A stretch of 64,000 nt of DNA from Apostichopus japonicus. Lineage: Eukaryota; Echinodermata; Holothuroidea; Aspidochirotida; Stichopodidae. Made by a program: the position numbers and the translations under genes. The stretch spans positions 26,547,611 through 26,611,610 of the forward strand of contig NC_092576.1 in NCBI RefSeq assembly GCF_037975245.1. The letters are read 5' to 3'. How positions within the stretch are numbered: the stretch's first letter is position 1; each line of letters begins with the position of its first letter. The notes beneath the pieces were generated by a model. The model did no database searches. It saw nothing but the letters and a program-made list of their open reading frames with translations, and was not told the DNA's origin. Shown here one piece after another: positions 21,933-34,020 of this stretch.

Positions 21933-22329
21933 ATGGCAGGAGACTCATCACAGATTTGAACCCCGCTTCCCTTGATCTTATGTATCTCGCGGTTGCGTTA
22001 CCAGCACATATTTAGTCTTAAAGCTAAGTGCTACAAAAGTATGCATTGACTGGTAACAGGAAATTTGAGGGATTTGCTACAAAATTGCCCAAAGAGAGAA
22101 AGGGAAATGCATTTTTTATAATGGAGGTTTCAAAATGAACTTATACCTGCATTTTCTCGTGATTATCAGAAACTTTATGGAAATAACAATCAGCAACTCT
22201 ATAAGACCTTTATTTTGAAGAAAAAAAAAAGAAATTCGTTTCGAATTCCTTCATTAGTGATTATAAGAAAACCGTATTACATTTCTTTTCCATATGCTAC
22301 AAGGGTTAATGTCACACAATGAAATCAAG
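21933..22329. other. Non-coding interval
   Basis: This is A+T-rich sequence after the LTR with no supported ORF, RNA gene or repeat match elsewhere in the window. Confidence 0.5.
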
Positions 22330-23000
22330 GCTCACAATGTTTTTATGTTACAGTGATGCTGAAGAGTCACCATGTGAAGAGCCAAAGTTGTTTTAAGACT
22401 GCTTTGTTAAGGAGGAGTTTGCAAAGATAGTGCAAAGCGAAACGTTCGTTATGCCTTGCACCAGATCTAAGTTTAGGATTTTCCTAAAAGAGGTCACGGT
22501 TGAGGTCAGACACAACGGGAGCTGAAATAAGAATATGTGGCTGAAAGATTCGGACGACGTCCAATACAAAACTCCGGCGAATGCAACGGAACACAGGAAA
22601 AGTCAGATAACATTTTTACTGCGATACCTGATATTTGCACCAAACGACTGGTTTGCTGTACAGAAAGATGCACTCTGCTACTCATTGAATGTGGAGTTCT
22701 AGCAGGAGTTGGCCATCATTGATTGGTAGGACAACTTACCTATATTGACGGCTCTTTTAAGGGCCACCAATTTCTCCAGAAAGAGCAGACCGATCTGACT
22801 TTCTTAAACATGCACTCCCTTTTCTTCCTTTTTATTAATTTCAGTTATTTAGTTTCTTTTTAAGCTGCGTACTCCCACCAATTTCTCCAGAAAGAGCAAA
22901 CTGATCTGCCATCCTTAAACAGGCACTGTATTTCTTTCCATTAATTTAAGTTATTACCTTTTGTATTTTTGTTCTCGATAGTTCCTTATCTATGTATATT
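22330..23000 (+). repeat. R1 repeat, copy 2
   Basis: The coding-like core contains EEFAKIVQSETF, CTRSKFRIFLKEVTVEVRH, a stop, then NKNMWLKDSDDVQYKTPANA and TEHRKSQI. The same peptide, without this stop, occurs at 53,650-53,875. The tail has two 'ctccagaaagagca' blocks and 'gatagttccttatctatg' as in copy 1. Function is unknown. Confidence 0.65.
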
Positions 23001-24349
23001 ATTTAATCTTACTTAGTCTCTAGTTTTTTTGGTTTTTAAATTTATGATCCACCTTGTCTCCATATGCAACAAATAAACCCGTCCATAGCAATCATTTGTG
23101 AAGAATTCTTTAATTCTGCTTCGTCATCATCCTTATCATCTTACATAAGAGCACTTTACTAAAGCTCCTCGTTAAGATGCCTTTTGAACCATTGTTGATG
23201 CCAATCATGTCAAAACTTGCTGCCAACGTGTCATGTTTCTATCTGAAAACTTTGGAAAGGGAGGGCGCACTTAGACCTAAAACTTTGTCAATAGAGGGCG
23301 TTCTGTCATATGACATAATACAATTTGTTTTTCTTATAAAAAAGAATGATATTAATAATAATAACCAAATATCAAAATATGAATTAAAAATATTATCCCT
23401 TAAAACAAAAGCCTCATTTGCTTAACAAAGTCCTTGACTATTGTCATCCCTAGCCCTACGTTTGAAAGGTAACACAAAATTTTGTCCATCTCCATCGAGC
23501 CGTTTCGTGACGACTTTTTGGGGGAAATGGATTGAGACGAACTGGAGGAGGGCAAACACAAGCACCTTTCCCATTCTTGCAGCCATGAGTTGGACAATCA
23601 TCCTTTTCCCGCCTTTTGTTTTTCCACTCTCCATCTGTGCAGCTGGCAAAAGCACAATTGCGCATGATGTTTAACTTGTATGGCTTGGAGTTTTAAATCT
23701 GTATGAAAACAAAAGCACACAGCATTAGGCATTTAATAGGTTTTCCTCCAATGTTTAACAATTTGTATTATAATTCTTAAGATTGAGATGACATGCATGT
23801 GTATCTGCCATATTCTAAATAATTATAATTCCCAATGTTTCATTTCACACAAGTATATTATCACCTTGAAAAAAATAAATTGTGTCTTTAATGAATTGGG
23901 CATACATGCTATTTTATATTATTGCCAATTTTTCATGTTCATGTCTAGTGATTTTGTTTCCTAAATTGAAAACTCCAATTTTGTATAGATCGTCTTCCTT
24001 TTATTTTCATTGGAAAATATCACTAACAATGTCAGATTTATATCATGAACTTATCACTAACCAACATCAGAAATGCAATTCCCTGAAAAATTTGAATCAT
24101 ATCAAGAAGGTAATACAGTGTATACAGGTGTGTATACAACTCTTCACATGTCAGTAAGCTTACAATTTTAGGTCGAAAAAGTGGCTACGTTTGCGGTCTT
24201 TTGTCTTTTGCTGAAATAAAGTACATGACATTAATAAATGCATGTGTTGTAATGTTTGTTTAACTTACCAATTAAATCAATGACGTAAAACAGTCAAAAT
24301 ATCGGCGTTTTTAGGAGCACTCAAACAGGAAATCGCAGGGAAAAATACA
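23001..24349. other. A+T-rich interval without a recognisable gene
   Basis: Short ORFs at 23,177-23,425 (plus) and 23,422-23,655 (minus) lack recognisable domains, and no splice structure is convincing. Confidence 0.4.
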
Positions 24350-24600
24350 CGTAAAGAGAGGGAAGTGGGCGTCGCCCAGGTCGTGTTTATCCCCCGTACC
24401 GTCCCATCATGCTTTGCGCGCGGCAATTTGCGAACTCGCTAATTCAACGAAAGTGAACCCGACGAGACCATAGAAATTGATAACAATAGAATGACGTCAT
24501 GCGACATGATACTGAAGCCACTAATTAAGTGGTGGCGCTTTCAATGTACGGCAAGGATGTACCGGCGCGTATTACAAACAGTACGTATTTCACTTAAGTA
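24350..24600 (+). promoter_or_regulatory. Candidate promoter region upstream of the THAP exon
   Basis: This is a locally G+C- and CpG-richer stretch ('cgtcgcccaggtcg', 'tgcgcgcggcaatttgcg') in A+T-rich surroundings. It contains a TGACGTCA palindrome near 24,492 and lies just upstream of the THAP-like ATG at 24,632. No TATA box is evident; the assignment is from position and composition only. Confidence 0.3.
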
Positions 24601-24631
24601 AATGACTAAAGTGGACATCAAATCACTCCAA

Positions 24632-24670
24632 ATGGTTATATCGTGTGTCGCATTTGGGTGCAGCAATCGT
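24632..24670 (+). pseudogene. First part of a THAP zinc finger (P-element/THAP9-like gene)
   Basis: The frame MVISCVAFGCSNR matches the start of THAP domains, with the first Cys pair of the C2CH zinc site. It then loses similarity. The second half of a THAP domain is at 31,308-31,460 on the same strand. The simplest reading is a split THAP-coding gene whose intron now holds a LINE. Confidence 0.55.
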
Positions 24671-24949
24671 CCAAAATCGTGGCAATGGAATGTTACTTTA
24701 ACAAGTAATTCTTTTGAAGCGATATTACAAGCAATTACAATGGAATGTTACTTTACCAGGCTAGTGTTGTCTGCTCAGCTACTGTATTGTTATCGACATG
24801 ACCCTAGATAGTTAGCCTATCACCTAGACTGGCTGTCCTTTCGGATGCGACTAAAGCCTAATGAAAACATTTATCAGCACCTTATTTTACTAAGATCCAC
24901 ATGCCAGAATGACATGACTTTACGGTTATGATGTCATGGTCTAAGCATA

Positions 24950-25080
24950 TCACTAACAATTTCATAGGCCTAGGCCTAAGTAGGCTACGTACTAGGAATA
25001 GGCAAATAGGCTTAGGGCCTAGCCTATTCCTTGCCCTCGGTCTAAGGTTAGCCTAGGTTAAAACTTCAGCCTAGGATATT
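24950..25080. repeat. TAGGCCTA-rich island
   Basis: Overlapping palindromic units (TAGGCCTAGGCCTA, TTAGGGCCTAGCC) are dense here. Similar islands occur at about 8,810-8,900, 34,735-34,770, 42,020-42,140 and 49,070-49,160. No function is assigned. Confidence 0.5.
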
Positions 25081-25661
25081 TCAGTCTATTAGAATACCTA
25101 GAATCGTACACATTAAAAAATATATATATATATTTGCAACACATCCGCTCCACTGTAATTGTGGCGCAAGGTCATTAGCATTAGGCCTGTCCAGTTTTGA
25201 AGTAGGCTAGGCCAAATCCTGCTTAGCCTAGCCAGGTATGTTTTGGACAGTAACTATGGACAATTGCCTAAGTTTACTCATCTGTGACTAAATGTACATA
25301 TGCATGAAACTTTTTTCACTCTCACATATTATAAGTGGGATATGTTATACAGCATAAACTACTACCCCCTGTATGATATTACCAGTAACAGCTACAACCG
25401 ACTAAAAGGCCATTTGTTAAGATTACACATTAATTGTTCTGTAGTTGACAGTTGGCTTTCGTGGAGTGCGGACGTGTTTTCGCTCTCGCTCTTCATCTGT
25501 TACAGCTGTTTTTGTACTGTGCTGTGCTATACTTCCCGCCGGGCGGGTGTGATAGCTTGTGTTCGTGTGTTTTCCTCAGTTCGTATATCGTTTGTGGTTT
25601 CACTATCCGGTCTTTTGTTTGTTTTGTGTTACTCCCCTGTGGCCTAGCCACCTTCGGTATC

Positions 25662-26805
25662 ATGGCATCGCGCCGTGATTCTCGGATAGTTAAGTTGTCG
25701 TTCACCGGTGAACAAGCTGTTCCACCGGTGCAAGTTTTTAGTATTTTGAAGAGCAAGGGTGTTGTTGTGCCTGGAGAGGTTGATGCTTTGCAAGCTCTCC
25801 AGGGTCGTAATACGTACGATTTACGTTTTACCAGTGACGTGGCCCGTCAGAAAGGGGTCACGTTGCTGAGTAACGTCGAGGGGATGACAGTTACTCCATA
25901 CGAGCGATCCGTATGGGTAACTATCATCCACGTAGGACTAGAGGTGCGGCAGGAACTTGTCGTAACGGTTTTGGGTCGGTTCGGGGCTGTCAAGGCTGCC
26001 AAAATGTGCTCCTATGCACAAGCCCCTGGGGTGTTGAACGGGCACCGACAGGTTCGGATCGACCTGAAACAGGACATTCCCCTCCTTCCTGTTTATAGCA
26101 GGGCATAAAGCCCACGTGCGGTATCCCGGTCAGCCCCGTACCTGCTTCAGGTGTGGGGAGACCGGGCACGAAGCCAAGGGCTGCCCAAACAAGAAATGTG
26201 GGCGCTGCCTTCGTCTTGGACATGATAGCACCGCTTGCCCAAACGAGGTTGTGTGTTCACTATGTGGGAAGGAGGGACATGTCTTTCGAGCTTGTCCCTC
26301 CTCTTATGTCTCTAGGACTAAGAGTGGGGGTAAGTCAAGTTCCGACGCACCTACTACTTCACGAGAGGAGGGGGAATCTGGTGGGATTTTACCCTCCCCT
26401 GCACCTGGTTCACCCTCCCCCGTCGTTGCAGACCCCAACCCCGTGCCCGCACCGAGAAAGTCTCCACCAGCTTCCCCCATCAACTCGTCCAGTTCCGTCC
26501 CCAGTCCGCCGCCGGTATCGCCAGATCCGGAGGCTTTGTCTGACGGAGAATCGGTGGTCATCGATTCTCCGGAGGTTCTGTCCGACGGCGACTCCGGGGA
26601 CTCGGTGGTCATCGGGTCTCCGGAGGCTCTGTCTGACAGCAACTCCGGTGAATCGGTGATCGTCGAGCCAAAACGTGCCACTGGGACGAGCTGGTACGAC
26701 GAAATGGGGGAACCCTCTCTAAAAAGGTCGGCTTCAAGTGACGACTCGGACGACGATATGTCGTCTAGGGCGCGCTTGAAGCTTACGGAATCGTCGTCTT
26801 CGTAG
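25662..26805 (+). pseudogene. LINE copy 2 ORF1 (one frameshift)
   Basis: It begins MASRRDSRIVKLSFTGEQ at 25,662. An extra base near 26,080 (relative to 43,440-43,460) ends the first frame at 26,108. The rest, with the three CCHC knuckles, continues in the frame 26,116-26,805 and has the complete acidic tail ending SSS. The Ser/Asp repeat (EALSDGES, EVLSDGDS, EALSDSNS) has one more unit than copy 3. Confidence 0.88.
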
Positions 26806-26825
26806 TTTTGCCCCACTGCCCTCTC

Positions 26826-29800
26826 ATGGCCCATACACTTTCAGTTGCCACTTTGAACGTGAATGGTATGAGGGATCATCGCAAGCGCAGTCGCATTTTC
26901 CAATATTGTAAATCAATGGAGGTCGACTGCGTTTGCCTGCAAGAAACACATATTTTGAAAGAAGATGTCCCTCTATGGGCTTATGAGTGGGGTGGTGAGC
27001 TGCATGCTTCGTTTGGTTCGTCTTCATCCTGTGGCACTGTCATCCTTCTGTCAGCTCGTCAGGCGGGTTGTGCCACTAGGGTGGAGACGGATCACGAGGG
27101 CCGATTGGTTTGCATTCTATTCAAGTATCCACAGGGTAACATCGCCATTTGCAATGTGTATGCTCCCAATCGGCCTTCTGCTAGACGAGATTTTTTTAAC
27201 ACGCTGCCTTCCTTTGTTCCTGGTAGTGCGCCGTGTGTCATGGTCGGAGACTTTAACTGTGTACCAGACTCGGGTCTTGACAGACTCGGAACTTCTGTAT
27301 CTGCAAGTCCCGACGCTGGGAGGGTGTTTCGTTTTGCTGTGTGCTGGTCGTCCTTGTGGTTTTTTGATTGTTGGAGTGGCTTGTTGGGGGTCGGTGGTCG
27401 TATTTTACTTTGGTTAAAGTGGCAAAACGGTGAATTTGGCATGTTGCGTATTTTACGCCAGCCTCGTACACTATTGTGAACGTGCACCCAGCTCGTCCAA
27501 TATTGTATCGCTATATTGCGTCTAAAAGGTACCGTTCACCGCGCGCTTATTTTTGTCCTACGAGGGTTAGGATACGCCTATATATGATAATTTCCCATAA
27601 CCCTCTTAGGAAAAAAAATACGCTGACCGCGCAGTTTAGCGGGCTAAAATACCTTCTAGACCTTCTAAGAGACATGACGTCATTGCAAGCTTGTCCAATC
27701 ACATAATGATCATGATGTTATTCACGAAAACCAGAATTGGAAAGATTCACTTCGGCACACCTTTTAGCCGATGTCTGGAGGCATATGCACCCGTGTAGTA
27801 CGGTGTATACGTGGGTGAGGCCTAACGGAGAAGATGCCTCCAGGATAGATCGAGTGTATGCGCCCGTAAGTTTTACATTTTCGGGTTGCGAGACGCTCAG
27901 CTGTCCGCTCTCTGACCATGACACTGTGGTAGCACGTTTTGTTTTGCCTTTCATTTTCCCGATCGGGCGGGGCCTATGGAAGCTGAACTGTCGGATTCTT
28001 GGCGAGGCAGAGTTCCGCCAGGGTTTCGAGACCAGGTACAAAGGATGGCAAACATTGAAGCCGGCCTTTGCTTCTACATCCCAATGGTGGGATGATGTAA
28101 AGTTGCGCATCAAACGCTACGCAATTCAGTATTGCGTGACCCGCGCACGGCGTCGAAGAGAAAAATTCTCGAAGCTGTGCGCGGAGGTGAAGTTTGGCGA
28201 CCCTTCGGCTGTCATCGCTTTGCAGACTTATCTCGATGAAAAGTACCACGGTGCCCGCGTCAGGGCCCGTGTCGAAGCGGTGGAAGCCGAGGAGCGCCCT
28301 TCACTGAGGTTTTACCAGTCCGTTAGCTCATCGGCAGGTGACAGACGCGTCCCGTCTGTGCGCGCTACTGATGGGACCGTGGTTAGTGACCCTCACGGCA
28401 TTGTCCGCGTATATAAAGAGTATTATTCGAGTTTGTTTACGCGTGGCAATGTCGACTTGTCGGCACAGGCTGATTTATTGAGGGGAATCTCAAAAACCGT
28501 TCCCCACGATGTCAATGATATTTTGGGGGGCGGAATAACCACTGTTGAGCTTTGGAAGGCGCTTTCGAAGATGAAGAATGGCAAGTCCCCGGGTTCGGAC
28601 GGGCTTCCGAGGGAGTTCTACCGAACCTTCTGGGCAATAATAGGACCCGACATCAGAGCCGTCTTCGAGGACGCCTTCCAAAACGGAATGTTAAACCAAA
28701 GTCAACGTATGGGCATGATTACTTTGCTGCCCAAGTCTGGGGACTCCTTGGATCCCCGTAACAAGCGTCCGATCACCTTGTTAAATGTGGACTACAAGTT
28801 GCTGGCTAAGGCTTTGTGCAACCGCCTTGCACTGGCTATGCCGCATCTTGTGGGTGATCTCCAGACAGTGAAGGGTCATTGCATCCAGCAGAACCTGTGG
28901 TTGATGCGCGACTTGACCGACTTTGTTATTGAGCGTGATCTGCCATGTGCATTGGTGTCTCTGGACCAGCAGAAGGCCTTTGACATGGTGGATCGCGGTT
29001 TTTTAATGAACGTATTGGAGACGTTTCAGTTGCACCCAAATTTTCGTAAATGGATTTCTGTTTTGTATGAAGAAACTTTCAGTTCTGTTATCGTAAATGG
29101 GTTTTGTTCGGAGGTTTTTAACGTAGAGAGGGGGTGCGCCAGGGGTGCCCTCTGTCTCCATTACTTTATGTTTTGTTTAGCGAGTCCCTCTCTCGTCTTT
29201 TGGAAAGGGACTCCAGACTTGTTCCATTCGTTGTGCCAGGGGGTGCCAAAGTGAAATGCGCTCAATATGCAGATGACGTGACATGTGTTGTTTCGAGTCT
29301 GGGCTCCTTTTGCGCACTCTCGCAGGATTTATCTATTTTTGAGAGAGCTACCGGGGCGAAGTTGAATCCAGAAAAGACAAAGGGCCTTCGTCTTGGTAGC
29401 TGGAGATACAGAGACTTACCATTCGGTGCGTCGTGGTCGGATCAGAATATCAAAATTAATGGTATATGGTTCGGCTACGATGCACCTGGTGATGTCACCT
29501 GGAGCGAGAGGGCTGAGGTATTTGAGAGCAGGCTCGAAACCTTTGGCACCCGCTGGCTTTCGATCCTAGGGAAAGTCACCGTAGTTAATCGTTTTGTTTC
29601 GCCCATCTTGTGGTACCAGGGCGCGGTGTATCCAATTCCGCGTCGCGTCCTGGTGCGGTTGGAGAGAGCGATGTTTTCATTTATTTGGTCGGGTGGTACA
29701 GAGCTTGTCAAAAGGGCGGTAATGTACCAAAAACTGGAGAAGGGTGGGTTAGGGGTGGTTCATCTGGGAAGTAAGTTAACTTGCTTGTTATTTAAGCAGT

Positions 29801-30618
29801 TGTTTGTAGCGGTAACTGACCAAGGGTTGCCTTGTTCATATTTTGTACGTTTTTGGGGCGGTTTGCACCTGCGTCGATGGGTCCCGGCGCTGTTTAGCAA
29901 CAGAGAACCGCATAGTAGTACTCCAAACAGGGCGGTGCGTGTCATTTGCTCCGCTCTGATTGAGTTGCCCCCTGTTGACCTGTCACAGCCGGCCCTCGTT
30001 CACAGTTCGTTGCGGGATAGGGCCTTGAATGCAATTTTTGTACAGGGACGTCATCCTGTCGAAGTATGGCGTTCGGTGCATTCAAGGCTGAATGGTTGCA
30101 GGCTCCGTGACCTTGCATGGAGAATTGCACACGGTGCCTTGGTGACCAATCTGAAAAGGTATCACTGGCGATTGGGTGATGGACTGTGCCCGAGGACCGG
30201 CTGTGACAGCTTAGAGAGTACTGCCCATGTTTTTTGGCATTGCCCCTTTGTTTTGAACTAGTGGGAGTGGTTTCAGTCCTGGACCGACCGTTTAACGGGA
30301 GACCGTTCCTGGTCGGTAGGACAGGGTTTTGTTTTGTATGGATTAGATCCTCCAGTTTGTTCTGTTGCTGTGTTGCAGCGTATTATTTATGTTTTTTCTG
30401 TTGTAAAACAACTTATTTGGAGGAATAGATGTGATGTTGTTTTTAGGGGGAAATTTGCCAGTTGGCAGGCAGTCCTGGAGGCGGTGAAGTCTGACATTCG
30501 CCTTCAGGTTGAAGGCGATTTTCGCCGTCTATCTAGGGCTGCCTTTTTTGGACGGTGGTGTGCTGGGGAAGGGTGTTTTGTTTCGCTGCGTGCTGGTCGT
30601 CCTTTTGTAGTTTTTTAA
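26826..30618 (+). pseudogene. LINE copy 2 ORF2 (insertion, frameshift, stop)
   Basis: It starts MAHTLSVATLNVNGM. The endonuclease is interrupted by about 415 foreign bases at 27,319-27,733. RT motifs follow (KMKNGKSPGSDGLP, DQQKAFD). A missing G near 29,130 shifts the frame within the GVRQGCPLSP region, and QYADDV is intact in the next frame (29,134 onward). A TAG at 30,259-30,261 replaces a Leu codon of copy 1 just past the Cys/His knuckle. Relative to copy 1 it also lacks two codons near 28,867. Confidence 0.9.
27319..27733. other. Insertion in the endonuclease of LINE copy 2
   Basis: The sequence is absent from copies 1 and 3. Its first ~55 bases resemble the LINE's own 3' region ('gtgtgctggtcgtccttgtgg' against 'gcgtgctggtcgtccttttg'). 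The rest is unrelated and holds a 13-bp imperfect stem (27,557-27,569 with 27,598-27,610). No clear target-site duplication is seen, and the pre-insertion sequence lost about three bases. Confidence 0.7.
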
Positions 30619-30792
30619 TATTTCAGTGGGGGGTTGGGCGTTTTGTCTCTGCAGGTCGGTGAGCGTATGTACTTTTTTTTGGCTCGCTTGACCTGAGGTT
30701 CGTTTGTAAGAATGGGATGGTTTGGTAGTGCCGTTTGGCCGTGACGTTTTGTATCCCGTATGACGGGTCACGTAAAAAGCACACTACCCCCT

Positions 30793-31300
30793 TTGCAACA
30801 TTAACATCAAACTGCATGCACAGACTAAAGTGGAAGGCAGTGTTCGACAGAAAAACTGGTTGTGTGCTAGGGTGTTTTACAAACATGGGACACAAAAAGA
30901 AAGTAGGTAGGTACGATTCCTAACACAAGCAGACTTTGAGTTCCAAATCTGGTCGGCAAGGGCAGATTGCTTGGTGGCCCGCTGGCAAGAATATCTGTTG
31001 ATTTGCTCAATAGATTTCCTTAGTATGTTTCAATATATTTTGAAGCATCAGCCTGTTTGCATACGTGTACATTACATTTCAAACAGATCTACTTATTTAT
31101 CAATTAAAATTTGGTAATTTAATTTAAGAAACAAGCACCTTATCATAAATTTCTTTTCAAATGACATTGAACAAAAATGATCCATTCATCCTGTTACACT
31201 GATGGTTGATAGGTGTAATAGATATTTGTATTTATTCTTTTTTTATATCTGTGCCCTACATGGAAACAAACTAGAGAACAATAAAAAAAAAAATTTGGTA
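30793..31300. other. Presumed intron of the THAP/P-element-like gene
   Basis: A+T-rich sequence without ORFs lies between LINE copy 2 and the THAP second exon. It ends with an acceptor-like 'tctgtag' just before the RFPLQ codons. Confidence 0.35.
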
Positions 31301-31307
31301 ACGCATT

Positions 31308-31800
31308 ATGTTCTGTAGGTTTCCACTGCAACATAGATATCTTTTGTGTAAGTGGCTGCACCAGGTAAAGAGGAAAGACTGGAAACCGAAGAAGTATATT
31401 TTTTGTGTGGTGAGCATCTTACTCCTAATTGCTATTTCAGTGGTCCAGAGACTGAACGAAGAAAACTCAAAAGGATGGTATGCCATCAATTTTCAATTGC
31501 GATAACATAGGAATCGGAGACAATTAATGCCAACCCCCTACCGACAGAAAGAGAGTCCTTGAAGATACTCTAAACGTTACCATTAAGTGTTTAGGTAACA
31601 AGAAGCGAAAATAAAATGCATGACAGTTGTGGAAAATCAGCATTTGAAAAAGAAAATAAGGTTCTCCAAACAAAACGTCAGAAGTATTGGCAGAGATGAA
31701 CGCAGAAGACGTGATTCGTAGCCACAAAAACGACTAGTTGACTGAACTTTGTAGATTTAAAAGGAAGTACGAAACGATTCCAGAAGAGATTAAATAGTCA
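31308..31800 (+). pseudogene. Second half of THAP domain plus linker (P-element/THAP9-like)
   Basis: The frame RFPLQHRYLLCKWLHQVKRK followed by DWKPKK is the central part of a THAP domain. After a frame change the sequence reads CGEHLTPNCYFSG, giving the C-x2-H that completes the C2CH zinc site, then RRKLKRM. Lys/Glu-rich coding-like sequence with several stops follows to about 31,800. Together with 24,632-24,670 and 32,121-33,737 it indicates a THAP9/P-element-type DNA-binding transposase. Confidence 0.65.
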
Positions 31801-32120
31801 AACACGTAACTGTAGTTTACTTCAAAAACAATAAAAGTGTTTATTTAATCACTGCTTCTTTTCGGGAAGTTTTCAGCATTGGAACATGTAGATGGAAAAA
31901 TAAACATGACGAAATATCAATATGATATTTCGCAATCGTACAGTAGCACGTAAACAAAATATCTCCTTATAGGTTAGACGACTTGCTTACTGTACAATTA
32001 TACATATATATATACGAGTAAAACAGATGAACAAAGTAGGTACATAAAAGAAAACAACAATAACAGTCCAGGCAAAAGTGGACTTTACCAACAAGAAGGA
32101 AGAATAAGAATATTCAAACA

Positions 32121-33737
32121 ATGAATGACTTATTAAAGGAGCTACAAGATGATGAATACATAACATCAGAGGTTTATGAGTGGCTCCAACACATTTCCAG
32201 TGGCATTAAGCTGGCCATATTAAAACACGAAATTGATAATTGCAACAAACGGCCACATGCATTGCGGTACTCAGACACTGCACTTTTATTCCCCTAAGTC
32301 CTATAATTTCACTAGGAAGGTACTTAATTTACCAAATCCATCATCACTGCGACAATGGAGATCATCAGTTGACAGTCAACCGGGATTTATGAGAGAGGCA
32401 CTTCTGCACTTAGTAAAACAAAGAGAAAATGATGACTACACGGCAGATTGTACTCTAATGGTAGATGCCATGTCTCTAAGAGAACAAACAGAGTGGAACA
32501 TTTGAAGGGTTTGTTGTTGATGGAGGCATACATGCAGAGGCAGATGAGGAACTTTCAACATAATGTCTTGAGTTTATGGTTGTAGGGACTTGTCGTCACT
32601 GGAGGCTTGTTGTGGGTTACTTCTTTATTAAGAAACTGTCAGTTAAAAATCAGCACAGTTGAGTAAACAATGTATTCGAAATATTACTGACCATGGAATG
32701 AGATAGTTCATGGTGTCACATTTCATGGTTGCTACACCAATCAATCCACAGCAAAGATTCTAAAAGCGAAACATACAGTCCCCGATTGGCAGCCAAGCTT
32801 TCCTCATCCTACATTCCCAAATGAAAATGTGCACATTATGTTTGATGCATGTTACATGCTTAAATTGATGAGAAATACATTTGCAAGTATGAAAATCATT
32901 CAGTTTACAAATGAGCATGGAGAAGATAAGAAAGCTGATTGGAGATTCATTGAAGAACTAGTTCAGATTCAGGAAAAGGACATATTGTTCTTAGCAAACA
33001 AACTTACAGCAAAGCACATGGAGAAAACACAAAATGGATGTAAGCTTGGCCGCACAAACATTGAGTTCCTCTGCTGCACACGCCATTGACTTTCTGAGAG
33101 AAGATATGAATATCCCATCATTTGATGGTAGGTCTAGGGACTACTGAATTCATTGGAATCACTGATAAACTATTTTAAAAACTTGAAACTCCAGGGTACC
33201 ATCATACAAATGTGTAAAGGCCCATTTGAGGAAACAGTCCATGGCACAATGCTGATGCTAGGCAACGTGGACGATGTAACAATAATCATCCAACACGACA
33301 ATTTTCGTAATCGTTCAGAAGTATTTTGATAAATAAATTGATTTTACCAAGTTCTTCTGGAAACTGTTTGATGTTTGATAGCCTTCAAGAATCCATTTTT
33401 CAACAGAAGACTAGCCTGAGACAAGCAGCACTTCAAAGAAATGGCACTTTACTACACCACCCGATAACGGAACATTACTGAGACTGCAGTTTATCCAACT
33501 GATATGCAAGAAAACTGCCTCCTCTACATCGCTGGTTATGTCTCTAGAAGAATTACACAAGAAATTGAATTCATTGAGTGTACAAAATCTTTATTTGAAC
33601 CCATTACTGAGATTGCTAAAGATCATCCATATTTAGCTGTAAATGTGCAAAGGTGTTCACCGAAGCTAAGACGCAAGGACAGGAGAATTAAAGTGACATC
33701 ATCAAGCGTTTTTGAATTTGTCCAATTCGCTGATTAG
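32121..33737 (+). pseudogene. P-element (THAP9-like) transposase catalytic region, degenerate
   Basis: The frame MNDLLKELQDDEYITSEVYE is followed, after a frame change near 32,275, by HFYSPKSYNFTRKVL, LPNPSSLRQWRSSVD and DCTLMVDAMSLREQTEW. Later pieces are HIMFDACYMLKLMRNTF, AHAIDFLREDMNIPSF, ATTEFIGITDK-like codons and ENCLLYIAGYVSRR. These blocks, in this order, are those of P-element/THAP9 transposases. Many stops and frameshifts are present, and the region between 33,180 and 33,500 is unreadable. Terminal inverted repeats were not identified. Confidence 0.75.
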
Positions 33738-33950
33738 TTCTTCAGGTACAGTAGAAACATACATTTCTTCATCACAGTTAATTTTTGCTTGTAGGAGACC
33801 ATTCTACTTTACAGATCCCATTTACCTCTTTAAATCCCAAAATAGCTCCAGTCCAAAGTAGGCTCCAAGAAGTTCTTCAAATATTTCATTTCGTCCATGT
33901 AAATGTCTCCAGTGCTATTCAGAGTTCCTTGGTATGATTTTTATTCTATT
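33738..33950. other. Interval downstream of the P-element relic
   Basis: Nothing recognisable; it may include degraded 3' sequence of the transposase gene. Confidence 0.3.
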
Positions 33951-34020
33951 GTGCATTTTACGTGACCCGCCATGCGAGATCCTAAACGTCCATATCAAAA
34001 CCTTGCCGAACAATTCCACA
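33951..34020 (-). mobile_element. Very short degenerate LINE 3'-end remnant
   Basis: The sequence 'gtgcattttacgtgacccgcc' and the following 'atgcgagatcctaaacgtc' match the minus-strand 3' tail of the Tx1-like LINE (gtgctttttacgtgacccgtc) with several changes. Upstream LINE sequence is lost or unrecognisable. Confidence 0.5.

Larger units (their letters stand above)
25371..30782 (+). mobile_element. Tx1-like LINE, copy 2, long but disabled
   Basis: It has the same subfamily and order as copy 1 (5' UTR, ORF1, ORF2, 3' UTR with hairpin 30,755-30,767 and ACGTAAAAAGCAC). The 10-mer ACTACCCCCT at 25,361-25,370 and 30,783-30,792 is a candidate target-site duplication. If so, the 5' UTR is about 75 bases longer than in copy 1. 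Otherwise the element begins near 25,446 ('cagttggctttcgtgg'). It lies between the two THAP pieces. Confidence 0.85.

Noticed and set aside
24602-24811. Whole 69-codon ORF as a THAP protein
   Set aside because: Only the first dozen codons from 24,632 resemble THAP; the remainder contains an internal repeat of non-coding DNA.
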